Assembly (NCBI GenBank): GCA_030431455.1
Contig: JAUIJE010000007.1
Location: forward strand, 398,973 to 462,972
From: a bacterium
Lineage (GTDB): Bacteria > Myxococcota > UBA727 > JAUIJE01
DNA length: 64,000 nt
Reading direction: 5' to 3'
Part shown: positions 32,001 through 38,588 of the stretch, in pieces
Layout of the letters: every line of letters starts with the position of its first letter
Position numbering within the stretch: the stretch's first letter is position 1
Made by a program: the position numbers and the translations under genes
The notes under the pieces: generated by a model
The model's database searches: none
Seen by the model: only the letters and a program-made list of their open reading frames with translations
What the model was told of the DNA's origin: nothing

Positions 32001-35000
32001 AACGCCACTGTCTCCTCGGCATCGCCGCCCCCGTCCTCGAGCAGCGTGCGCAGGCTGATCACCGCGTCGCCAAACTCCTCGCGCAGCTCGGCCAACCGCG
32101 CCCGGCGCAGCTCGGACCGCCGGGTGAGCTTGCCCAGGGCCGCGGCCTCGTCGAGGGTGGCCAACGCTTCGTTCTCGTCGCCCGCGTCTTCGAGCAGGCC
32201 GGCGATGCGCTCGAGCACCGTGCGCCGACCGCCGAGCAGCTCGGTCCCGTCTTCAAACTCGTCGAGAATGTTCTGCAGGTGGCGCGCGGCTTGGGCCGGC
32301 TCGCCGAGGGCGGTCTCGACCTCGACCAGGTCGTCGACGATGGCGTCGGACCGCGGATGGCGGGACAGACCCGCGAGCAAGGTCTTGCGGGCGGCGGCCA
32401 TGTCGTCGAGCGACTCGCGTTCGATGCGCGCCTTCTTCCGCACCAGGCCGATGTCCTGGGCTTGCTCGAGGGCGCCGCTGGCGAGCAGCGCCCCGATTTC
32501 GTCGGCCGCCTCGGCGGGCTTTTTGATCGTGAGCAGCAGCTCCACGCGGCGGCCCCGCAGCGAGCTGAGCTGGGGGTTGGCCTCGAGGGCGATGCCCGCC
32601 AGCTCGGCGGCGAACGCGGGGTTTTCCAGTTGCTGCTCGGCGATTTCCGCGAGGTAAGCGTAGGTCTGGGCGCGTTGGGCCGGGGCCTCGGCCGCGTCCG
32701 CCAAGCGCCGGCGCACGTCGATGGCGCCGGCCACGTCCCCGCTGTCGCGCAGGTAGCGCTCCAATGCCAATGCAGTGGTGCGCTGACCAGGGTTGAGTTC
32801 GAGGGCCTCGGCCCGGGTGACCGCGGCCAAGTCCGGTCGCTCGCACATGCGGTCTTGCACGTCGGCCACGAGTTCGAGCCCGAGCCCGAGGGCCTCGCCG
32901 CTCAGGCCCTCGGCGTAGGCCCGCGCCGCGTCCAACGCCCCGTCGGCGTCGTCCACCGCCCGGTACAACTCGACCAACGCCCGGTGACAGGGCGACGGGT
33001 CCTCGAGCCGGTCCGCGGCAAACCGGTAGGCGGCGATGGCCAGGCGCGGCTTCACCAGGATGCCCGCCAGCAGCGCGGCCGCCTCCTCCGCGCACACGCC
33101 CGCCTCTTGGGCTTCGGCCAACGCACGGGCGTGGGCGATGTGGGCCCGGACCCGGAGCCGGTGGCTGTTGGTGGCCTCCGCCACCGTCATCAAGCGCTGA
33201 AAGGGCGTGTCCGACGCCGGCCGCTCCCGGGCGGCGCGGATCCAGGCCCGCACCGCGGCCTCGCGCTCCCCGAGGCTGTCGTACAGGGTGTCGCCCAGCC
33301 CCACGAGCAGCGCGATGCGATCCGCGGGCTCCATCGGCAACCGCGACCGGCGGGCGAGTTCGCGGGCATAGCCGGCGTGGTCACCGGCCTCGTGCAGGGC
33401 CGCGGCGTATTCCTTCGATAGTTCTATATTTGTCGAATCAGCCCACACCGCGTCCGCGAACGCCTCCGCCGCGCGGCGGGGATCGCCGAGCTGGTCGCGG
33501 GCGAGCCGGGCCCGATCCGCGTCCACCGCGGCCCGGTCGGGCTCGTCGCCCAGCCGGGCCGCCAACTGCCCCAACGCGTCGTAGGCGTCCGCGTGCCGGT
33601 CGGCCGCCCGCAGCAGGTCGACCAACGACCGCAGCTGCACGATCGCTTCCCGGTGATCGCCCAAGCCCACCGCGAGCTGCCGCGCCCGGGCCTCGACCTC
33701 GACGGACCGCCCTTCGGCGGCGTCGATCACGTCGTGGACCAAACCGGCGATGAGGCCGTCCTCGGCCCCGGCCTGGGACGCCGCCTCCAACCGCACCATC
33801 GCGTCATCGGCGTGCCCACGCTTCAACAGGGTCGTCACCACCCGGCCGAGGGGCTCCCCCGCGTAGGGGAAGCGGTTGAGCCACGCGATCTGCACATCGA
33901 ACGCCTGCTCTTTGTCGAGCGGGCGCAACGCATCGGTCAGCCGCTTGAACCACGCCTCGGCCTCGGGCTCGGTCGCGGCTTGGTCGACGAGCCGCTCGCC
34001 CACCCGCCGCAAGGCGGAGGTCGCGCTCTCTTCCTCGGCGAGGGCAAAACCCAATGTCAACACATCCGGACTCTGCTCCCCGCCGTCCACCTGGGCCATC
34101 AGACCCGCCAGCGCGAGGTCGCGCCGCCCCGCCTGCTGACGTCGCTCCGCCGCGGCCACGAGGTAGGCCGCCCGCTCGAGACGGCGCCCAAAGTCTTCGA
34201 ACGCGTCCGCGGCCGCCAGCGGCTCGCTGTGCGCTTCGGTGTCGGCCAGGAAGGCCTCCACGTCGGCGTCCGACTCGTTTCTCTCCGCGAGCACCCGCCC
34301 CGCCCGGAGCCGGGCCGTGGGCTGGTCGGCCAACGGCCCGTCCGGGGCCACCAACGCCCGCAGCTGTTCGGTCGGGACCCGGCCGATGTCGGCGGCCTCG
34401 TCGCCCACCGGGCCCACCAGCGCGGGGAGGTGCCCGGTGCGCAACGCCGCGTCCAGCCACTCCTCGACGACCGCGCCTCCCAGGGCGTGGGCTTGTTCGA
34501 ACGCGGCCGCGGCCGCGGCCGGCCCCGCTCCCCCGGGGGCGTCCTCCAACCGGGCCAACCGTGCATAGTGGGCGGCGGCCACGTCGGCCTCGAGGCTCGT
34601 GACGAAGTCGCCCACCACCAAGCTGCGCAACTCGTCGCGCTCCAGGTCCGCGTCCTCGAGGGCCCGGGCCAGGGTGGCGCGGCGCAGGCCGTCGGCGCCG
34701 TCGTCGAGACCGACCAGGGCCCGGTGGGCGAGCTTTTGTTGCCCCGCCGCCTCCGCCCGCTCGGACACCATCCGGCGCACGTCGGGCGACACTTTGCCAA
34801 ACGCCCCGGCCACGTGTTCGGCGAGGGCGTCGGGGGCCTCGGCGAACAGCTCGACCACCGGCTCCACCGCGGCCATGCCCGTGGCCAGCGCTTGGCCCAT
34901 CACGTCCGCCGCCGCGGTGTGGGCGTCGGCGCGCAAGAACAAGCGCGCGGCGTCGGTGAGCAACGCGGCCCGCTCCCGGTCGGTGCTCGCCTTGTCCGCG

Positions 35001-36913
35001 TCGCCGCTGAGCAGCTCCGCCAATGGTTCTGGATCGCCCATCAGGGCCAAGGCCTCGGCCTCGACCCGGATCACGTCCCGGCTGCGGTCGGCGTCGTCGA
35101 GGCGGCCGAGCACCGCCCTGGCCCGCTCGGGGTCGCCGGGCTTGCCCCGGGCCACATAGAGCCGCGCGACCTTGACCGCGGCGGGCACGGGGATCGGGTC
35201 CTGGGTGGCCAGGGGCAAGAGCGCCTCGATCGCCCCGGCCAGGTCGTCGTCGCGCTCGAGCAGGGCCGCCTGGCGGACCGCGATGTCCGCGTCCTGGGGC
35301 AGGATCGAACGCGCCTGCGCGAGGGCGGCCTTGGCCGCGCCCCGCTCGCCCTGGGCCTCGGAAAGCTCGGCGCTGAGCACAAACACCGCGGCCCGGTCCT
35401 CGGGCCGTTGGGTCTTGTCCGCCACCGCGAGCAGGCGGGTCATCAACTCGGCGGCGTGGGTGAGCTCCCCTTGCTGGATGTGAATGTCGATGAGCCGGCG
35501 CAGGGCGTCCACCCGGTCCCGCTTGCGCAGGGCCCGGCGCAGCAACGTCTTGGCCGCGTCGGGACCCTCCAGGTCGTTGGCCACCTCGGCCAAGAACACC
35601 GCCACCGCCTCGGCCTCGTCCTCATCGGTGATGCGCTCGAGGGCTTGACGCCCCACCCGCAATGCCTCTGCACCGCGATCCGCAGACGCCAAAACCCGCG
35701 CGTAGTGCGCGCCGCTCTCGCCCCAGGTGGGGTCCGCGTTCCAGGCTTTCTCGGCCAAGGGCAGACGCAGCGCGCGATCCGCCACCGCTTCGGCCGCGGC
35801 CAAAAACGCCCGCGCGCTCACCCAGGTCTCGTCCCGCTCGTCGGCGGCCTCGCCCAGGCGGCTCAGCCGCGCGGCCCGCTCCTTGTCGTCGAGACCGAGG
35901 GCGTCGACGTGCGCGGAGAGCACCCCGAGGTGGTCGGGGGCGCGGTCCACCGCCGCCTTGACCACGTCGTCGGCCTCATGTTTGCGCCGCTCGTCCGCGC
36001 GCAGGACCTCGACCACAAACGGCACCAACGCCGCCGGGGGCGGCCCCGCGTCGAGCAGCGCATCGACCGCCGCGATCCTCTTGTCGGGATTTTGCATGTC
36101 GAGGCTGTCGGCGAACACCGCCAGCGCCACCGCGTCCTCGAGCGCCCCCCGTTTCAGAGACCGCGCCTTTTTCCAGCCATCGGGCCGATCCTGGGACCAC
36201 CCCCGCAATGCCAATGCACCGCGGCCGAGGTTGGCCTCGTGAATGCGCACCTCGCCCATCGCCGGCACCTTCCAACCGTAGGACGGCAAAAGCGTGCCAA
36301 ACACCGCCCGCAGCACATCCGCGCGGCGCACCAGCCCGTGGGCTTTTTTCCCCCCCGGGACCTCGATGGCCTCGAGCATGCCCTGGGCGAGGTCGAGCCG
36401 GGGCCGGTGGGCCCGCCCGAAGGGAATCACCTCGTGCACGACGGTGGCCAGCCCCGCGTCGCCGGCGGCCACGAACACCGCGCGGGCGCGCACCACCACC
36501 GGGCCGCTCGGGCCTTGGACCTCGGCGAGCAGCTCCACCCCACCGCCCCGCGAGCGCTGGCGCAACAGCTTGATGCCCAGCTGCTCGAGCCGGTCGCGCG
36601 CGAACAGGCTCTCGAAATCGAACGTCATGTCCAACGCCCGCAAGCGCAGCCGCTTGTCGATGAACCGCTCCGCGCCGCCGGTGACGTCGAGGGGGAACGC
36701 GACGTCCGGTACCTCGAACAACGCGGTGCGGATCTTCACCCCCTCGACGCGCTCGCAGTTTTCGAGCGCGAGCATCGCCTTGCCGTTTTCGAAACGCAGG
36801 TCGAAGCCGAGCTGTTCGGGGGTGCCTTCTTCGGTCACCGCCGGGGCCTTCGCCACCGGTTCGGAAGGGGGTCCCACCGGGACCAGCAACGGGCGGTCGT
36901 CGTCGCGGCTCAT
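23003..36913 (-). CDS. Giant TPR-repeat protein, about 4636 aa
   Basis: A single uninterrupted frame of 13.9 kb. There is no signal peptide, so the protein is probably cytoplasmic. Residues about 35-230 form a beta-rich N-terminal domain (LGFDLRFENGKAMLALENCE ... VVHEVIPFGR) that I do not recognise. From about 250 to 4300 there are scores of divergent helical hairpins with the TPR pattern A..A/G..Y/A...AL.L.P (for example LELDP..P.AL, ALELRPDDASIL). The composition is Ala/Leu/Glu/Asp/Arg-rich and acidic. The last about 310 residues form another unique domain (VLAGADDRLHVMPGDPFVVVLPL ... ARGLAVARLYGAM), a type found at the end of other Myxococcota TPR proteins. A scaffold role is likely. ATG at 36913; a TTG 18 nt earlier is possible. 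Confidence 0.92.
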   Translation of the reverse strand: MSRDDDRPLLVPVGPPSEPVAKAPAVTEEGTPEQLGFDLRFENGKAMLALENCERVEGVKIRTALFEVPDVAFPLDVTGGAERFIDKRLRLRALDMTFDFESLFARDRLEQLGIKLLRQRSRGGGVELLAEVQGPSGPVVVRARAVFVAAGDAGLATVVHEVIPFGRAHRPRLDLAQGMLEAIEVPGGKKAHGLVRRADVLRAVFGTLLPSYGWKVPAMGEVRIHEANLGRGALALRGWSQDRPDGWKKARSLKRGALEDAVALAVFADSLDMQNPDKRIAAVDALLDAGPPPAALVPFVVEVLRADERRKHEADDVVKAAVDRAPDHLGVLSAHVDALGLDDKERAARLSRLGEAADERDETWVSARAFLAAAEAVADRALRLPLAEKAWNADPTWGESGAHYARVLASADRGAEALRVGRQALERITDEDEAEAVAVFLAEVANDLEGPDAAKTLLRRALRKRDRVDALRRLIDIHIQQGELTHAAELMTRLLAVADKTQRPEDRAAVFVLSAELSEAQGERGAAKAALAQARSILPQDADIAVRQAALLERDDDLAGAIEALLPLATQDPIPVPAAVKVARLYVARGKPGDPERARAVLGRLDDADRSRDVIRVEAEALALMGDPEPLAELLSGDADKASTDRERAALLTDAARLFLRADAHTAAADVMGQALATGMAAVEPVVELFAEAPDALAEHVAGAFGKVSPDVRRMVSERAEAAGQQKLAHRALVGLDDGADGLRRATLARALEDADLERDELRSLVVGDFVTSLEADVAAAHYARLARLEDAPGGAGPAAAAAAFEQAHALGGAVVEEWLDAALRTGHLPALVGPVGDEAADIGRVPTEQLRALVAPDGPLADQPTARLRAGRVLAERNESDADVEAFLADTEAHSEPLAAADAFEDFGRRLERAAYLVAAAERRQQAGRRDLALAGLMAQVDGGEQSPDVLTLGFALAEEESATSALRRVGERLVDQAATEPEAEAWFKRLTDALRPLDKEQAFDVQIAWLNRFPYAGEPLGRVVTTLLKRGHADDAMVRLEAASQAGAEDGLIAGLVHDVIDAAEGRSVEVEARARQLAVGLGDHREAIVQLRSLVDLLRAADRHADAYDALGQLAARLGDEPDRAAVDADRARLARDQLGDPRRAAEAFADAVWADSTNIELSKEYAAALHEAGDHAGYARELARRSRLPMEPADRIALLVGLGDTLYDSLGEREAAVRAWIRAARERPASDTPFQRLMTVAEATNSHRLRVRAHIAHARALAEAQEAGVCAEEAAALLAGILVKPRLAIAAYRFAADRLEDPSPCHRALVELYRAVDDADGALDAARAYAEGLSGEALGLGLELVADVQDRMCERPDLAAVTRAEALELNPGQRTTALALERYLRDSGDVAGAIDVRRRLADAAEAPAQRAQTYAYLAEIAEQQLENPAFAAELAGIALEANPQLSSLRGRRVELLLTIKKPAEAADEIGALLASGALEQAQDIGLVRKKARIERESLDDMAAARKTLLAGLSRHPRSDAIVDDLVEVETALGEPAQAARHLQNILDEFEDGTELLGGRRTVLERIAGLLEDAGDENEALATLDEAAALGKLTRRSELRRARLAELREEFGDAVISLRTLLEDGGGDAEETVALLGRLAVAAEHAGQAEVALKAWADRAERVPNDVQALTRAEALGRELGDLDAARHAGDRLRHLEAGTEDERLARLLWLARDTLERHKNPGAAADLFRDARALYDGPGLRAEHLACLREAHDRAAAFALIEQMRGEGDAVPTDALLYAAKLLLEDEEDARRALATLVEAMAREDFADDSDLLSRIAGADPAAVAAEALTLGDAAAAPLVDAVCVAADAGATLPAEVVVPLADRFSDRSSLVLLAVGQEQDVSPARAADRLIALADAARQADPAGAEALLVQAAEVLAQADVDVGVLIARADACAQTWALDPGLRKQVLRRFRDAEAWSQVVDVLERAADAAEAKEARDLRLEAVAVLREGLGDHARAARHLEMLIEVDGQDRVVWGEYLETLEAADDQEGLVAALSRRIADVDGVERRELIRRKGEVLVGLGRGAEALPEVQAARADDPDDAELKALERELRQSAGDDALATFLGEELARRPQREDAETLWGLDAAPAALWGLAAGVMLDAGADPLALVQHALARGTAADRRVVLVAMGKSRGADLDAFLRTLGEALAPVDDQTAVEVVDGLSEAGVAGVVSRFGVAHVARTRRARGPWAARQTFDRFADAFAEEARGLVRFGLTARLEGAAAALEGLQAIAPVAAETLSAFAPDAQGLRDRLEAEGLAGVRAAAARPAADVAVYRAAHSALFRLRFDRRDDDERAALAEALVCRPMGPERYPLRLLTQRYLQEDARGDEILRIVDMAEQGADLDAAAAALDELAAVQPLGDAALLRRAELALARKEPRSARHVLAAAPVAVDDEARVALFRRAVEVAVQTTGDDPDLDLCLMGWVDAAGDPDTAEEVLRLAQAARRIVVVDELYGRQVKSDLDDEQRRTAVQRQATFRRTEMKDAQGAFDVLMDARREPGDDDGALADQAYRLAVEEGLTEACLEVVDDTLAEAGLLVLLGRRTAGERVLAAIGNLPSLYARAELALLAGDVDQERSVLYRIVDDERAGPEARRRLVELAERAQDPEEIVRQALAYLREFAADDRVVEALAVALDQAPDQVVQGSLDVIRRFALDQEHTKTRAGSLLIEAWSRASARAGSEDDALAALRALAEQRDDDASWGAYLRRVLAAGRADAFDEAVLANAGRHPLLAQCAADAPDDMGRALSRVPDEEARAILALADERGALTHPALQHRLVGLLQAEGKPVDAARALLRIPCATLDERRAQALRAAALLTEGRAELEAMACLLSLPLAAYDDDVRRAAVSVAEQVGPAALPLLVRVAESTAHDKEDVDRVLFKAMRTDDDAMAVAVAAWRLRQDPRDKAARNLVANRGTESARAFFGAALALDGEASPVAQPPTEQIARAQALRFRDVALDAPRPRPETLLDRARMLSRDDRRRAWRELAEDETNQGHHLDAARYLLRSGASLSDAPIDIRLAADPALADLEVRVHAVASAISEDPTLDAAGRSRLLALFSSLDDAGYAGADDRALVFGDEPDPGVGPLVDRLDRGQRISLGMTFARRGRHLSPGDRAGLAALALAAGQGALAAALHPGLRPGAGPLPSALTVAELSRREPASPTAALGVALLELATRGTSFEAERRIQALAEQAGAHAALDASLGRELRLRDGQDEAVDRWLDRARLRAEQLEDVTGALACARQAAALAPARRGAVDAWVRFAEVAQRPDELVAALEAREPLLEENEREEALLRRARVHLDDRQEPAAALALLAAAAERDPTEAVLAMWAECAEATGDRRAAAAAYRRAADVADDGETRAGLRRRAADHMFELGDREEAIFLLADSGAEGHAPSLDEAEEKARSLHAARALARVLEVRLDVEPSVEKKRGIALERARLFEQELHDRGAAIRILERQAVEDAQDLASRLALAEWYLDDRRILDAALAYESAASIPGLPAIAAAAPAREAACLLSALGDLERAGPLAERALSLGIADERVLTVATAFHRAHQNHARVDELLEKELELISDAKERAHLWMERARLRRRQLADADGARRAVHRVLELAPDHEEALAFMREAADETSSYGALRAALSRAAEVADEPQTAVTFLLEIATIDDRQFHDLRAAEASLDRALELRPDDASILVKKGELMAKRGNVDGLPAILERAEAAGVTDLPAMLQLVRGDALLVSGDRAGARAAFESATRDEEVGDRAWDRLLDVVQGDGEPDQYAAALRAAREASEDGDRIRQLAREEAAVWAEAGDEGAQLDALSALLDVEPGDTAALRQVRDLHFKRGRLERAEPRFAAWAEAATEDAERAKRLSEYGAFLLDEIGAEVKARHAFEAALDLDPQQPSALLRLAPVAYAARDYQTALELFDRIDPQDWSRGEADLLFMRADCALLLDRDDAQDRLRQVLRKDPKHVPALELMARQALRAGDHPAAEFALHTLSGLVDAHDDPLKAAKVFADLAELHIAHERKEDAVQTAERALELRPSAPEVLDVASRAYGLGGVYDKAIATLKRLDSILEAEDREPRLSRLAEYLERNGDEEQAVEVYERLYRLTQDQSYRERAALLEGTVKTPLPPPTPHTSTDGDAVDEPVLALRIQAQDLVGDHKYIEAVQLLRDAYDEGTRDAELARLGIVAARGAEDPANLVTFIEERLKAAEDQTEVRSLALEAGRAFWQQLAKPEKAAELLYLAHQADPENIDIRIELTSLYAEIPRLFAHAQTGVLQLLRRVPQSHRVYDIGAQLAARQRRAERARALASAAALLDPTRVLERHHLDASAAPQRPLQPLAEADIVQKLAPDGFGEPLQEMLRMLAPALEDMFVRNPDSAPLGRPLDEVSEGADALRQRLDALLPGREVRVLAGADDRLHVMPGDPFVVVLPLQIADADGLSAAWIARGLAVARLYGAMAELMPQTRLAELYYVLRTVLLDELPPNDPVRVMADHLKSRAGEAVIERAALIARDHLKDQAGLADMLAATRRTVDRFSLMASGSVVGALAAGPVPGVVDMPGPERAAQLGQSPRALDLLSFTAKDNMWILRTDLGLSEEQ
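25466..36218 (-). repeat. Dispersed 13-bp word TGCA-N4-CATTG inside the giant TPR gene
   Basis: Eight exact copies on the sense strand, at 25466-25478, 26849-26861, 30062-30074, 30539-30551, 31877-31889, 32762-32774, 35660-35672 and 36206-36218, plus near-copies at 25952, 27878, 31082 and 35021. All are in the same codon phase (GCA NNN RCA TTG). Exact copies also occur outside this gene at 16445 (sense), 61447 (sense) and 51385 (antisense). See findings. Confidence 0.7.
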
Positions 36914-36981
36914 GGGTCGGCAAACTAGCAAACCCCTCGACGGGGAGCGAACTTGCGCCCCCGGTTTGCTACACTTGTCCG

Positions 36982-37200
36982 GTGGCGGTCATTCCGTTGG
37001 CGTTTGGGTTGTTGTTCGTGGCCGCGGGGGTGTTCTACGGCGGCGTCGCGCTGCGTCGTTCGGACCAGGGCCGGGCCCGGTTGCGCCATCTGCTCGACGA
37101 CCACCCCAAGCTCGTGGGCGGGCTGTTGCTGGGCGCGATTTTCGCCTTGGTCGCCCTGGGGGTGATCGCGGTGGTCTACGGCGCCAAGGGAATCGGGTAA
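36982..37200 (+). CDS. Small two-TM membrane protein, 72 aa
   Basis: GTG start at 36982. Two hydrophobic helices (residues 3-24 and 44-66) are separated by a basic loop ALRRSDQGRARLRHLLDDHPK. Codon use fits a real gene. It sits between the divergent giant TPR gene and the convergent purF, whose last 25 bp it overlaps. No family recognised. Confidence 0.6.
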   Translation: MAVIPLAFGLLFVAAGVFYGGVALRRSDQGRARLRHLLDDHPKLVGGLLLGAIFALVALGVIAVVYGAKGIG

Positions 37201-38588
37201 CGCCGCGAAAAACACGCGTGGCAAAAGGTCGTCTCCGGCCCCTCCCCGCGCGCCACCGCCATCGCCCGCGACAGGCCCTCGAGCGACAGATACCCGAGGC
37301 TGTCCGCACCGATGTGGGTGCGTATCTCCTCAACGCTCTTTTGGGCGGCGATCAGCTCCTTCTCGGAGGGCGTGTCCACCCCGTAGTGACAAGGGCCGAT
37401 GGTGGGGGGCGCGGAGATGCGCATGTGCACCGCCTTCGCCCCTGCGCGGCGGATGAGCTCCACAATCTTCCGGCTGGTGGTGCCTCGCACGATGCTGTCG
37501 TCGACGACGATCACGCGCTTGTCGTTCATCAGGTGGGCCGCGGGGTTGAGCTTGAGCCGCACCCCGAAGTTGCGGATGCCCTGCTCGGGCTCGATGAAGG
37601 TCCGCCCCACGTAGTGGTTGCGCACCAGCCCCATGTCGAACGGGATGCCCGACGCTTCCGCGTAGCCCATGGCGGCAAAAAAGCCGGAGTCGGGCACCGG
37701 GATCACCACGTCGGCGTCGATGGGATGCTCGGCCGCGAGCACCCGGCCCATCTCTTTGCGGGCCACGTGCACGGGGCGGCCGAACACCAATGAGTCCGGC
37801 CGGGCGAAGTACACGTGCTCGAACACGCAGTTGGCCACCGGCAGCCCGTCGGGGTTGTCCAGCCGGTCGGTGCGCACGTCCTGACCGTCGACGACCACCA
37901 TCTCCCCGGGGGCCACGTCCCGGACCCGCGAGGCCCCCACCAGGTCGAACGCGCAGGTCTCAGAGGCGAGGATGTGCCCGTCGTCGAGCGTGCCCAGCAC
38001 CAAGGGCCGCACCCCGCTCGGGTCCCGCACCCCGATGAGCAGCCCGGTCCCGGCCACCACCAAGCTGAACGCGCCCTGCACCCGGGACAGCGCCGCCTTC
38101 AACCGCTCGACGAGGTCGCCGTGGGCGCGGGCCATCAGGTGACAAATCACCTCGGTGTCGCTCGTGGTCTGAAAGATCGAACCCGCCTGCTCGAGTTCGT
38201 CGCGCAGGGCGCGGTAGTTGATCAGGTTGCCGTTGTGGGCCACACAGAACTGCCCAATGCCACAGCGCACAAGCAAGGGCTGCGCGTCGCGCACGTGCTC
38301 GTTTTCTTCCCCTGCAGTGGCATACCGGACATGCCCCACCGCAAAATCACCCGGCAACGCCCGCAGCGCGGGCTCGTCGAACACATCGGCCACCAAGCCG
38401 GCGTCCACCTTGCGGACAAAATGCGCGCCGTCGCCGGCCACGATGCCCGCCGACTCCTGGCCGCGGTGCTGCAGCGCGTACAGCCCGAGGTAGGCGATGT
38501 TGGCCGCCTCCTGGTGCCCGCTGACCCCGACCACGCCGCAGGCGTCGCGAAAACGGTCGTGCTCGTCGTCGATCACGGTCAAACGCAT
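37176..38588 (-). CDS. purF: Amidophosphoribosyltransferase PurF
   Basis: 470 residues, first committed step of purine synthesis (PRPP plus glutamine to phosphoribosylamine). A short propeptide precedes Cys17 (DACGVVGV), the N-terminal nucleophile of the glutaminase domain. HNGNLINY and RDPSGVRPL are typical glutaminase segments. The PRPP site is VIVVDDSIVRGTTS. C-terminal CHACFSRRYP and the NCVFEHVYFARPDS and CHYGVDTPS cysteines indicate the Fe-S-containing Bacillus-type enzyme. The ATG overlaps the purL stop (TGATG), making it the last gene of purSQLF. Confidence 0.96.
   Translation of the reverse strand: MRLTVIDDEHDRFRDACGVVGVSGHQEAANIAYLGLYALQHRGQESAGIVAGDGAHFVRKVDAGLVADVFDEPALRALPGDFAVGHVRYATAGEENEHVRDAQPLLVRCGIGQFCVAHNGNLINYRALRDELEQAGSIFQTTSDTEVICHLMARAHGDLVERLKAALSRVQGAFSLVVAGTGLLIGVRDPSGVRPLVLGTLDDGHILASETCAFDLVGASRVRDVAPGEMVVVDGQDVRTDRLDNPDGLPVANCVFEHVYFARPDSLVFGRPVHVARKEMGRVLAAEHPIDADVVIPVPDSGFFAAMGYAEASGIPFDMGLVRNHYVGRTFIEPEQGIRNFGVRLKLNPAAHLMNDKRVIVVDDSIVRGTTSRKIVELIRRAGAKAVHMRISAPPTIGPCHYGVDTPSEKELIAAQKSVEEIRTHIGADSLGYLSLEGLSRAMAVARGEGPETTFCHACFSRRYPIPLAP

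Noticed and set aside
24740..36928. Very long open frames antisense to the giant TPR gene (for example 24740-30061, 30245-33421 and 33593-36928 on the plus strand)
   Set aside because: They exist because high GC3 codons on the true strand avoid stop codons on the opposite strand. Their translations are Gly/Arg/His/Pro-rich and low complexity with no domains, while the minus frame shows consistent TPR pattern.
36914..36931. TTG start 18 nt upstream for the giant gene
   Set aside because: ATG at 36913 is the more likely start; neither has a strong Shine-Dalgarno, so this is only a minor uncertainty.
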